A DNA stretch of 50,243 bases. It comes from Streptococcus cristatus. Its GTDB lineage: Bacteria; Bacillota; Bacilli; Lactobacillales; Streptococcaceae. Location: contig NZ_RJPS01000006.1 of the NCBI RefSeq assembly GCF_003943505.1, positions 1 to 50,243 on the forward strand, given 5' to 3'. Position numbers and translations under genes: made by a program. The notes below the pieces were generated by a model. It searched no databases. It was not told where the DNA came from and saw only the letters and a list, made by a program, of their open reading frames with translations. Shown piece after piece: positions 16,586-23,793 of this stretch; position 1 is the first letter of the stretch, and the number at the start of each line of letters is the position of its first letter.

Positions 16586-17458
16586 ATGGACAAAATTATC
16601 AAAACAATCTCAGAAAACGGTTCTTTCCGTGCTTATGTACTGGATAGCACAGAGACGGTTCGGACCGCTCAAGAAAAACATCAGACTCAAGCAAGTTCTA
16701 CCGTGGCACTCGGCCGCACACTGATTGCCAGCCAGGTTTTGGCAGCAAATGAAAAAGGCCAGACCAAGATCACCGTCAAGATTCTTGGTAGCAGCTCGCT
16801 AGGCGCAATCATCACCGTGGCGGATACTGAGGGCAATGTCAAAGGCTATGTGCAAAATCCCGGTGTAGATATCAAAAAGACAGCCACTGGCGAAGTTCTG
16901 GTCGGCCCTTTTGTCGGCTCTGGTCAATTTTTGGTTATCACGGACTACGGCACTGGCAATCCCTACAATTCCATGACGCCACTCATTTCTGGTGAAATCG
17001 GCGAAGACCTGGCCTTCTATCTGACTGAAAGCCAGCAAACTCCTTCTGCCGTTGGCCTCAATGTTCTCTTGGATGAGCATGATAAAGTCAAGGTTGCTGG
17101 TGGTTTCTTGGTGCAAGCTCTGCCCGGTGCTAAGGATGCTGATATCGCCCGCTTCGAGAAGCGGATTCAAGAAATGCCAGCCATCTCTAAGCTGTTAGAA
17201 TCCGATGACCATATAGAAGCTCTACTGGCTGCCATCTATGGAGATGAGCCCTACAAACGCCTGTCTGAAGAAGAAATTCGCTTCCAGTGTGATTGTAGCA
17301 AAGAGCGCTTCTTGAATGCCTTGGCTACCCTGCCAAAGGCTGACTTAGAAGAGATGCGTGACCAAGACCACGGGGCTGAAATCATCTGTCAATTCTGCCA
17401 GACAGCCTACCACTTTGACCAAAATGACTTGGAGGAACTGATTCGTGACAAATCTTAA
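16586..17458 (+). CDS. hslO: Hsp33 redox-activated chaperone
   Basis: A 290-residue protein. The N-terminal Hsp33 fold (about 1-230; [28 protein letters not shown]) is followed by the C-terminal zinc redox switch, Cys235-x-Cys237 and Cys268-xx-Cys271. Oxidation releases zinc and activates the holdase. The ATG lies only 8 nt after an extended -10 (TGTTAAAAT, box 16573-16578) and has no normally spaced ribosome site, so a leaderless mRNA is likely. It overlaps dusB by 14 nt. Confidence 0.95.
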   Translation: MDKIIKTISENGSFRAYVLDSTETVRTAQEKHQTQASSTVALGRTLIASQVLAANEKGQTKITVKILGSSSLGAIITVADTEGNVKGYVQNPGVDIKKTATGEVLVGPFVGSGQFLVITDYGTGNPYNSMTPLISGEIGEDLAFYLTESQQTPSAVGLNVLLDEHDKVKVAGGFLVQALPGAKDADIARFEKRIQEMPAISKLLESDDHIEALLAAIYGDEPYKRLSEEEIRFQCDCSKERFLNALATLPKADLEEMRDQDHGAEIICQFCQTAYHFDQNDLEELIRDKS

Positions 17459-18422
17459 TACCCCTTTTATGATTGGAAATGTTAAAATTCCCAACCGCAC
17501 AGTTCTAGCACCCATGGCCGGTGTAACCAACTCTGCTTTCCGGACCATTGCCAAAGAGCTAGGAGCAGGCCTGGTCGTGATGGAAATGGTCTCTGACAAG
17601 GGCATCCAGTATAACAACGAAAAAACCCTGCACATGCTTCACATCGATGAAGGCGAAAACCCCGTTTCTATCCAACTCTTTGGTAGCGACGAAGATAGCC
17701 TAGCACGCGCAGCAGAATTTATCCAAGAAAATACCAAGACGGATATCGTCGATATCAACATGGGCTGCCCAGTCAACAAAATCGTCAAAAACGAAGCTGG
17801 CGCTATGTGGCTCAAGGATCCTGAGAAAATCTATAAAATTATCAACAAGGTCCAGTCCGTTTTGGATATCCCTCTGACAGTCAAGATGCGGACAGGTTGG
17901 TCCGACAGCTCACTGGCTGTAGAAAATGCTCTGGCAGCCGAAGCCGCCGGAGTCTCCGCCCTGGCTATGCACGGCCGCACCCGTGAACAAATGTATACAG
18001 GTCACGCAGACCTCGAGACCTTGCACGACGTAGCCCAAGCCCTGACCAAGATTCCTTTCATCGCTAACGGTGATATCCGCAGCGTGCAAGAAGCCAAACA
18101 ACGTATCGAAGAGGTTGGTGCTGACGCTGTCATGATTGGCCGTGCAGCTATGGGAAATCCCTACCTCTTCAATCAAATCAACCACTATTTTGAAACGGGT
18201 GAAATCCTGCCAGACTTGACCTTCGAAGACAAGATGAAGATTGCTTATGAGCACCTCAAACGCTTAATTAACCTCAAAGGTGAACACATTGCTGTCCGCG
18301 AATTCCGTGGTCTAGCACCCCACTACCTTCGTGGAACATCTGGTGCAGCTAAACTTCGCGGTGCCATTTCACAGGCCAGCACATTGGCAGAGATCGAGGA
18401 ACTCTTGCAACTCCAACATTAA
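17445..18422 (+). CDS. dusB: tRNA-dihydrouridine synthase (DusB type)
   Basis: A 325-residue TIM-barrel flavoprotein reducing uridines in the tRNA D-loop. It shows the FMN-binding [11 protein letters not shown] motif, the catalytic Cys in [18 protein letters not shown] (about residues 100-117), [11 protein letters not shown] and [10 protein letters not shown]. The start is GTG at 17445, inside the hslO end, preceded by GGAGG at 9 nt, which indicates translational coupling. Confidence 0.93.
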   Translation: MTNLNTPFMIGNVKIPNRTVLAPMAGVTNSAFRTIAKELGAGLVVMEMVSDKGIQYNNEKTLHMLHIDEGENPVSIQLFGSDEDSLARAAEFIQENTKTDIVDINMGCPVNKIVKNEAGAMWLKDPEKIYKIINKVQSVLDIPLTVKMRTGWSDSSLAVENALAAEAAGVSALAMHGRTREQMYTGHADLETLHDVAQALTKIPFIANGDIRSVQEAKQRIEEVGADAVMIGRAAMGNPYLFNQINHYFETGEILPDLTFEDKMKIAYEHLKRLINLKGEHIAVREFRGLAPHYLRGTSGAAKLRGAISQASTLAEIEELLQLQH

Positions 18423-18424
18423 AG

Positions 18425-18470
18425 AAATAAAAAAAGGAAGCATCTACAAAGGTGCCTCCTTTTTTATTTC
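18425..18470. terminator. Bidirectional terminator between dusB and lipoprotein gene
   Basis: AAATAAAAAAAGGA-GC pairs with GC-TCCTTTTTTATTT, and an inner CATC/GGTG pairing extends it. It is A-rich on one side and T-rich on the other, between convergent genes. Confidence 0.85.
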
Positions 18471-18477
18471 TTTTTTC

Positions 18478-19221
18478 TTATTTGATCAATTGAACACTAG
18501 CTACTTTACCGTCAGCGCCAGTGGTGATTTGGATGCCCAATTTAGGGGCAGATGGTTCAGCAGAACCCAGCTGGGCTGTATAGCGACCATCATCCAAAGT
18601 ATAGGCATATGAAGCAACATGGTAAGTATTGACGGTGCCATTCGCTGACTTGACACTAAACTGTCCGCCTGCTGAAACAGTCACTGTACTGCCTCCTGCA
18701 TCCGTCCAACTACCAGCAGCCGCAGAGAAATCGCCATCCACCATATTTAAAACACCTTTATAACGAGCATTTGTTTCTGCCTGCTTATTTTGAAGCTGAC
18801 GATCAGTGGCTGGATTTTGAGCTGGCTGAGTTGCTTGATTTGGTTTAGTTGGTTGAGTCGGCATAGTTTGTTGACTAGGAGCTTGTTGAGATTGGCTTGG
18901 TTGAGCCTGTGTATTTTGTTGAGCTTGAACTTGCTGATCCACTCCTTGTTGAGTTTGATTTTGTGAAGGTTGAACGGATTCCACAGCTTTCTGTACTTGT
19001 TCTGCTTGCCCTACTGTTTTATTTGAAGAAGCATTGCTGCTGGCTTTTGGAGCGCTACTAGTTTTGCTAGATGAAGCAACTTTAGAGCTAGAAGAAGTTT
19101 GTACTGTCTTATTAGCACTTGCGCTAGTCTTGGTTTCTTCTTTGTGACCACAAGCCCCTAAAAGTAAGCTAGAAGCTAGAACAGTAGCAGCCATCAATTT
19201 TATATAAGTCTTAGTTTTCAT
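18478..19221 (-). CDS. Surface lipoprotein with Ser/Gln-rich linker and DUF6287-like C-terminus
   Basis: 247 residues. A lipoprotein signal peptide ends LLLGACG (lipobox LGAC, Cys24). A long low-complexity stretch of Ser, Gln, Thr and Pro follows (about 30-150). The globular C-terminal domain (about 150-247; GVLNMVDGDFSAAAGSWTDA, GGQFSVKSANGTV) resembles the DUF6287 modules of streptococcal lipoproteins. The linker may span the cell wall. It has a consensus sigma-A promoter and, further up, a TACGAATA com box after a T-rich tract, so it may be induced in competence. The function is unknown. Confidence 0.8.
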   Translation of the reverse strand: MKTKTYIKLMAATVLASSLLLGACGHKEETKTSASANKTVQTSSSSKVASSSKTSSAPKASSNASSNKTVGQAEQVQKAVESVQPSQNQTQQGVDQQVQAQQNTQAQPSQSQQAPSQQTMPTQPTKPNQATQPAQNPATDRQLQNKQAETNARYKGVLNMVDGDFSAAAGSWTDAGGSTVTVSAGGQFSVKSANGTVNTYHVASYAYTLDDGRYTAQLGSAEPSAPKLGIQITTGADGKVASVQLIK

Positions 19222-19265
19222 TTTTTCTTCTCCTTCGTAACATTTGGAAATCTTTTTGTAATATT

Positions 19266-19294
19266 ATTGTAACACTCGTAATAAAGTATGTCAA
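19266..19294 (-). promoter_or_regulatory. Sigma-A promoter of the lipoprotein gene
   Basis: Minus-strand TTGACA (19289-19294), 17-nt spacer, TACAAT (19266-19271). An AT dyad TGTAA..TTGTAACA overlaps the -10 region. Confidence 0.8.
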
Positions 19295-19387
19295 CTAGAT
19301 AAATGGAATTTTTCAAAAAATTTTGAAGCAAATAGCATCCGGAACTTAGGCCTCCTCTCTTCCTCAGCAGATATGTAGCTACTTTTA

Positions 19388-19395
19388 TATTCGTA
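19388..19395 (-). promoter_or_regulatory. Candidate ComX (com/cin) box
   Basis: Minus-strand TACGAATA, a perfect match to the streptococcal ComX box, preceded by CTTTTTTTATTTTTAT. It points to the lipoprotein gene 167 nt downstream. A perfect 8-mer can arise by chance in 50 kb, so confidence is moderate. Confidence 0.45.
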
Positions 19396-19410
19396 ATAAA
19401 AATAAAAAAA

Positions 19411-19430
19411 GCAGAACATTTTTGTCCTGC
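19411..19430 (-). terminator. Terminator of the nadR-pnuC-nrtR operon
   Basis: On the minus strand GCAGGACA / TGTTCTGC with a 4-nt A loop, followed by TTTTTTTATTTTT. Confidence 0.85.
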
Positions 19431-19456
19431 AAGTAAACTATATCATCAATTTTCTT

Positions 19457-20245
19457 TTAACTTGTTTTTTCTGTCTTCAGTTTATAAACTTTTCTCGGTT
19501 TCTTCTTAGGCACGCGCTTGACACCGGCCTCTTCCAAATATTCTCCAAATTTTACGAGAAAATTATTGCTGACGATGGGGCGTCTAGGCGTGATGAGATT
19601 GACCAGCTCGGTTCCTTCATAGACAGTAAAGGGTGATTCCAGCAGATGGAGAAAAGTTGGATTCCAGTCCAGTCGCCCCTGAATCCGCTTGATAGACTCC
19701 AGCAGGATTTGGTAGTGGTCAAAGGCAAAGTCCTCTGCTGTTAGAAGCCGCTCGCCATCTCTAAAACTCCTTGTCTTAAAGTCCACATTAAGGAAGGTGA
19801 CTTCCTTGGCATCATCACCAGCCTTGACTTGGTTGATAGCGATTGCCGGCAGATAGACCAGATGGGCAATGGTAATGACCCAACCACGCGGATCGCGTCC
19901 TGGAGTGGAGACTGTCATCAGCTGCTCCACCTTTTCCAGCGGTATCTCGAGGTCCACTTCTTCCTTGACCTCGCGAATGCAGGCTTGATAGGCATCCTCA
20001 TCTTTGTCCACAAAACCTCCGACCAGAGCATATTTATTCTGGTAAGGATGAGCCTTGCGCTTAATAACCAAGAGTTTCAGCTGGCCGTCTACGAAGCAGT
20101 AAGCCACCATATCCGCTGTTACGCTGGGTGTCTCATACTTGGGCAAATCCTGTGTCTTGTACCATGCCAAAAAGGCGGATTCATCCGCCATGGTTTCATA
20201 GTACTCTTTTTCTGACATTCCCGCTGGGATATCCTGTTTGGTCAT
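19457..20245 (-). CDS. nrtR: NrtR-like NUDIX-domain regulator / ADP-ribose-binding protein
   Basis: 262 residues. The Nudix domain (about 45-170) has the box GGFVDKDEDAYQACIREVKE then EVDLE (about 76-100). REVKEE is intact, but the usual Gly near the end is Asp (EEVDL). The C-terminal part (about 175-262; TPRRPIVSNNFLVKFGEYLE) fits the winged helix of NrtR. NrtR represses NAD salvage genes and responds to ADP-ribose. The context is decisive: it is the third gene after nadR and pnuC, the operon reported for Streptococcus suis NrtR. It could still hydrolyse ADP-ribose. Confidence 0.8.
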   Translation of the reverse strand: MTKQDIPAGMSEKEYYETMADESAFLAWYKTQDLPKYETPSVTADMVAYCFVDGQLKLLVIKRKAHPYQNKYALVGGFVDKDEDAYQACIREVKEEVDLEIPLEKVEQLMTVSTPGRDPRGWVITIAHLVYLPAIAINQVKAGDDAKEVTFLNVDFKTRSFRDGERLLTAEDFAFDHYQILLESIKRIQGRLDWNPTFLHLLESPFTVYEGTELVNLITPRRPIVSNNFLVKFGEYLEEAGVKRVPKKKPRKVYKLKTEKTS

Positions 20246-20302
20246 GAATTTCTCTTCCTTTCCTAAGCTATATTTTCTATCAAAAATCCTCCAAATCTTG
20301 CT

Positions 20303-20983
20303 CTAAGCTTTCTTCACTGCCTTGGTCCACTGATACCATCCGACGATACTATTGAGCGTATAGACCCAGTACATAGCTTGGATATGGAGGTTGCTGCCCC
20401 ACCAGAGGTAGATACTGAAGAGATTGGTCGCAATCCAGAAAATCCACTGCTCGCGATAGAGACCCGTCATGAGAAGCTGGCCGATGCCATTGGTCGCATC
20501 TGTCACGCTATCACGGAAAGGCCGGTGACTGTGAATACTCTTATAAGCAAAACCCATACCAATCCAAATCAAGGCAGTCAAGGCCAAATATTTAAGCCAG
20601 CCACGCCAGTCTAACTTCTTAGCCTCAAAATGAGAGGGCTCTGCTTTATCTTGTTCATTGACTCGGTTGGACAACCAAGTGTAGAGACCGATTGGCTGCA
20701 TGATAAAGAAGTAGATTGTTGTCAATACTTCTCCATAAAAGCTAGCCTGGAAGGACAAGATGAGATAAATAGCCGAATTAACAGCTCCAAAGAGGTAATT
20801 GCTGGCCCGCCCCTCAGCTACTAGGATGACACAGACGATGCCTGTCCAGGAAGCAAAGAGTCCCAACCAATCATGCTGCTCCTGCCCACTGGTAAACTCC
20901 AGAATGAAAGGCAGACTGGAAAGAGCAATCAAGTAGAGCCATTGAGTCAAGCTGCGCCCGCCAAATAAATCCTGCCAGAGCAA
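20303..20983 (-). CDS. pnuC: Nicotinamide riboside transporter PnuC (5' end apparently frameshifted)
   Basis: The frame gives 226 residues from a TTG codon. Seven or so membrane helices carry the PnuC signature (FGAVNSAIYLILSFQASFYG; IYFFIMQPIGLYTW; NPxxW-like YREQWIFWIATNLFSIYLWW). It imports nicotinamide riboside, driven by phosphorylation by NadR. No ribosome site precedes the TTG. A protein-like frame in another phase runs from an ATG at 21117 to about 21000, where adding one base would join AAAKEQ to GLSGIAKLLWQDLF. A 1-nt deletion or sequencing error is likely. The membrane core is intact. Confidence 0.88.
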   Translation of the reverse strand: MLWQDLFGGRSLTQWLYLIALSSLPFILEFTSGQEQHDWLGLFASWTGIVCVILVAEGRASNYLFGAVNSAIYLILSFQASFYGEVLTTIYFFIMQPIGLYTWLSNRVNEQDKAEPSHFEAKKLDWRGWLKYLALTALIWIGMGFAYKSIHSHRPFRDSVTDATNGIGQLLMTGLYREQWIFWIATNLFSIYLWWGSNLHIQAMYWVYTLNSIVGWYQWTKAVKKA

Positions 20984-21117
20984 TTTGGCGATACCGCTAA
21001 GCCCTGTTCTTTTGCTGCTGCACAGACATTCTGGAAATTCCGAGCAAAGGTTTGAGATTTTTGTTTTAGTCCTGCGGAGAGAGCTGCAGGTGAGAGTTTT
21101 TGATTTTTTACTACCAT
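20984..21117 (-). pseudogene. Probable out-of-frame N-terminus of pnuC
   Basis: Starting at ATG 21117, 21 nt after the nadR stop, the frame encodes VVKNQKLSPAALSAGLKQ, a KSQTFARNF segment and AAAKEQ, then leaves the pnuC frame at about 20999-21004 (a run CAGGGCTTAGC). It looks like a soluble cytoplasmic extension before the first PnuC helix. Confidence 0.55.
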
Positions 21118-21138
21118 TCTATTTTACCACTTTCTTTT

Positions 21139-22197
21139 TTAATCTGCTTGATAAATCTTGTTAATCGCTTCTTTGGCCGCCTGATAATTGTCCAAATAAC
21201 TGCCAGCCAGATAGACCGTCGGAATATGAGCTAAACACTCCTCTTTCAGCTTTTTCAAATAGCTAGAAAAATCACTGCGGATAGCCTCGTCTGCCATGCT
21301 CATATCACGAAAGCCATCGTTGACATAGGCTCCGATCGGCTCAGCAAAGAGAATCAAATCCCATTTTTCCTTGGCCAAAATGCTAGCAAAGAGATTATCA
21401 AAGGTATCTGTTTCCTCGTCCTGAACCGGACTTTCTTTCAGATAGTAATCATAGTAAGCCTTGGTTACTAGCGAATTTGTATCGGCCACGACCAGACCAC
21501 GGTTGGCGCTGCTGTCAATCAAGCGGGAAGTCTGAGCATATTGTCCCAAGAGCAGATAATAGTAGTCCTTAGGGGTCAGCTCATCGTCTCGCACGTTATT
21601 TTGAATCTGGTATTCTCGAGCATATTCTAGACTAACTGGAGCATCATAGAAGCGAGCCAAATCCTTGGCCAAAGTCGTTTTACCATTGCTGGCGCTGCCC
21701 ATAATCAGCACTTTCTTGGTAAAGTGACGGCGGAAAGGTTGGGCGATATATTTCCAATAAAGGCTAGGATTTTCCCGAATCATCGTAGCTGAAATCCCAA
21801 ATTGCCGCTCCTCAAAAGAAGTTTTGAAGCCACGCTTTGTCAGCTCCGCTTGATAGTCTGATTCTCCGACAAAGAAAATCAACTCCTCGCCTTCTGAATC
21901 ATAACCCACCAAGTCCAATAAAGCGGGCAACCACTGAGCCCAACCCAGAGGATAGCGAGGGAAAGACGTTTCGTCTAGTCTATAAACCTGGGTCAGTTCA
22001 TCATCTGCGAAGGTCTCACGAGTATAACGGAATCGCTTCTGCAGAGATAGACCTACTTCCTCGCCACGGTCTCCCTGATAGCCAGAAACCACCACGCGCA
22101 CTTTGTCATAAGAACGCTTCGCCTTCTGAATCAAATCAATATGCCCCTGATGCAAGGGAGCAAAGGTTCCAAAGACGATTGCAATTTGTTTTTTCAT
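21139..22197 (-). CDS. nadR: Bifunctional NMN adenylyltransferase / nicotinamide riboside kinase
   Basis: 352 residues. The N-terminal nucleotidyltransferase domain (about 1-165) has the HxGH motif in FAPLHQGHID (residues 12-21) and ISATMIRENP. The C-terminal kinase domain (about 168-352) has the P-loop GSASNGKTTLAKDL and NxxLVADTNS-type motifs. It phosphorylates imported nicotinamide riboside and adenylylates NMN to NAD. It lacks the HTH of the enterobacterial NadR; regulation is left to NrtR at the end of the operon. It is the first gene after a strong promoter flanked by palindromes. Confidence 0.95.
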   Translation of the reverse strand: MKKQIAIVFGTFAPLHQGHIDLIQKAKRSYDKVRVVVSGYQGDRGEEVGLSLQKRFRYTRETFADDELTQVYRLDETSFPRYPLGWAQWLPALLDLVGYDSEGEELIFFVGESDYQAELTKRGFKTSFEERQFGISATMIRENPSLYWKYIAQPFRRHFTKKVLIMGSASNGKTTLAKDLARFYDAPVSLEYAREYQIQNNVRDDELTPKDYYYLLLGQYAQTSRLIDSSANRGLVVADTNSLVTKAYYDYYLKESPVQDEETDTFDNLFASILAKEKWDLILFAEPIGAYVNDGFRDMSMADEAIRSDFSSYLKKLKEECLAHIPTVYLAGSYLDNYQAAKEAINKIYQAD

Positions 22198-22245
22198 GAT
22201 TCCACCTTTTTATTGTTTTTTATAATTTATTCTTTCTATGATTTT

Positions 22246-22273
22246 ATTATAAACTATATTTTTGATTTGTCAA
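22246..22273 (-). promoter_or_regulatory. Promoter of nadR-pnuC-nrtR
   Basis: Minus-strand TTGACA (22268-22273), 16-nt spacer, TATAAT (22246-22251). ACTAT and ATAGT, 15 nt apart, form a dyad across the -35 and spacer. Confidence 0.85.
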
Positions 22274-22276
22274 TAG

Positions 22277-22300
22277 TTTTTTATAAAATTTTATAAAAAA
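22277..22300. promoter_or_regulatory. 24-bp perfect AT palindrome upstream of the nadR -35 box
   Basis: Two 12-nt halves, TTTTTTATAAAA and TTTTATAAAAAA, abut with no spacer, 3 nt upstream of the -35 box. It is a candidate NrtR operator or an UP-like element. Confidence 0.6.
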
Positions 22301-22340
22301 TCTATTTTTCAGACACTTTAAAACTGTATCGAGGGTACAA

Positions 22341-22377
22341 AAAAAGAATCTAATGTCTTAAGCATCAGATTCTTTTT
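22341..22377 (-). terminator. Terminator of the ECF S / DUF4430 pair
   Basis: AAAAAGAATC (22341-22350) and GATTCTTTTT (22368-22377), with inner ATG/CAT pairing, directly after the lipoprotein gene on the minus strand. Confidence 0.85.
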
Positions 22378-22386
22378 CTACAAGAT

Positions 22387-22788
22387 TTATTGCTGATAGA
22401 CTTCTTGATAGAATTCTAGCTTGTCTCCATCCTTGAGCGTGATTTGATTGGCGCCCTTAGGAGCCATTTCTCCATTGACCTTAAACATCCAGTAGAGACC
22501 TTTTGCTTCATCCTGAGCATGTCCGTCAATCGAAGTGATAAAACCTTCTTTTTCTTCGACCTTATAGGCCTTCTTCAAAGCATCCATCGCTGTTTTTCCT
22601 TCTTCAACAGCCACCGTTTTCTCGCTCTTCTCCTGACCTTCTGGTGCAATACTGATGCTGATTTTCAGTTCCTTTTTGACGGAAGAAGCAGCCGAACTAG
22701 GGCTGGTATCAGTTTTTGTTTGATTATTGCTACAGCCCACTAAAAAGAGAGCAAAGGCAAGCGTAAGTAAGCTAAAGATTTTTTTCAT
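22387..22788 (-). CDS. DUF4430 lipoprotein
   Basis: 133 residues. The signal peptide has the lipobox LVGC (about residues 16-19). A short Ser/Thr linker follows, then a DUF4430 domain (ubiquitin/beta-grasp-like, as in the C-terminal part of transcobalamin; GKTAMDALKKAY, GLYWMFKVNGEMAPKGANQI, DKLEFYQEVY). Such lipoproteins often accompany vitamin uptake systems and may present ligand to the membrane part. The start overlaps the end of the ECF S gene by 17 nt, so the two are coupled. Confidence 0.85.
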   Translation of the reverse strand: MKKIFSLLTLAFALFLVGCSNNQTKTDTSPSSAASSVKKELKISISIAPEGQEKSEKTVAVEEGKTAMDALKKAYKVEEKEGFITSIDGHAQDEAKGLYWMFKVNGEMAPKGANQITLKDGDKLEFYQEVYQQ

Positions 22789-23254
22789 GATAAAGTCTCC
22801 TTAAAATAAAATACAAAATAGGATAAAAGAGCATGGTTGAGCAGGCATGAGCTAGATTGAAGCCTGCTCCCGCTGCCACATAGGTCCACCAAGGCATTTG
22901 ATAAAGCAAAGCTGTGATACCATCAATCACAAGACCATAGCTAAAGGCTAAAAGCAAGGCCAACATACTCTGGCCAAACAAACCTAGTCGCCTATAGAGC
23001 AAATACCATAGACAAATGACCACCACAAAGGATAAGATTTGGAAAAGTACCCACGGCCCCATTCCGAAGAGGAATGAAGATACAAAGATACTGATAGACA
23101 TGACTAGAAGAGAGCCCTTCAAGTCCTCAAAATCTACCAAGAGAAAATACAGCGCTGTAATCGGCTTGATATTGGGCAGGCCAGCAAAGGCATAACGAAG
23201 CACGACGCAGACAGCCGCCAGAAGAGCGATTCGAGCAAGATAACGAAGAGACAC
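22772..23254 (-). CDS. ECF transporter S component (substrate unknown)
   Basis: 160 residues with five or six membrane helices, typical of a substrate-binding S component of energy-coupling factor transporters (ARIALLAAVCVVLRYAF; LPNIKPITALYFLLVDFEDL; FGMGPWVLFQILSF). No EcfAA'T genes are nearby, so it must use the shared module. It starts with GTG after AGAAAGG. The partner DUF4430 lipoprotein suggests a bulky ligand such as a corrinoid (inference). No riboswitch-sized leader is present; a promoter TTGCTA-18-TATCAT lies in the 84-nt gap. Confidence 0.83.
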   Translation of the reverse strand: MSLRYLARIALLAAVCVVLRYAFAGLPNIKPITALYFLLVDFEDLKGSLLVMSISIFVSSFLFGMGPWVLFQILSFVVVICLWYLLYRRLGLFGQSMLALLLAFSYGLVIDGITALLYQMPWWTYVAAGAGFNLAHACSTMLFYPILYFILRRLYHEKNL

Positions 23255-23338
23255 AGTTTCTGCCTTTCTAAACGATATTCTTCAGTATGATAACACGGTT
23301 CTGATTAGCCTAGCAAGAATGCTAAGTAAATCAGCTTT

Positions 23339-23779
23339 TTATGTATCCTGTCGAATCATCTCCGTTAGTCCTTGATCTCGGTAAAGCAGATCATTTCTAA
23401 CTGAAAATCCCAGCTCCTGCCAAAAACGGTTGCCCAGTTCATTTCTTTCAAAAACGACCAGCGATACTTTATGGATACCAAGTCTTTTCACTGCTGACAA
23501 GGCCTGTTCGACCAGAGCTCTGCCTACTCCTTTTCTACGAAAATATGGATGGACAGCTGTATGATAAATGTACGCTCTACGTCCATCTGTGCCAACTAGA
23601 ATAGCACCTATAAAGCTCTCCCCTTCCAAGGCAACCAGACAGGTCTCAGGATTGCGCTTCAAAAAGCGGGCAATCCCTTCTTCAGAGTCATCTAAGTTAT
23701 TGAGCCCCATACCAGCGCAAGAGAGCCACAGCTGGTAAACAGAGGCATAATCCTTTTCTGTCATCACACGAATTTCCAT
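23339..23779 (-). CDS. GNAT-family N-acetyltransferase
   Basis: 146 residues with the GNAT acetyl-CoA motif HPYFRRKGVGRALVEQAL (about 79-96) and a C-terminal NRFWQELGFSVR. The substrate is unknown. The start is ATG at 23779, since AGGGAGGA precedes it by 8 nt; the ATG at 23788 touches the ribosome site. It begins 14 nt after clpC and is probably expressed from the ctsR-clpC operon, which is not a usual member. Confidence 0.85.
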   Translation of the reverse strand: MEIRVMTEKDYASVYQLWLSCAGMGLNNLDDSEEGIARFLKRNPETCLVALEGESFIGAILVGTDGRRAYIYHTAVHPYFRRKGVGRALVEQALSAVKRLGIHKVSLVVFERNELGNRFWQELGFSVRNDLLYRDQGLTEMIRQDT

Positions 23780-23793
23780 TGCACACATCCTCC

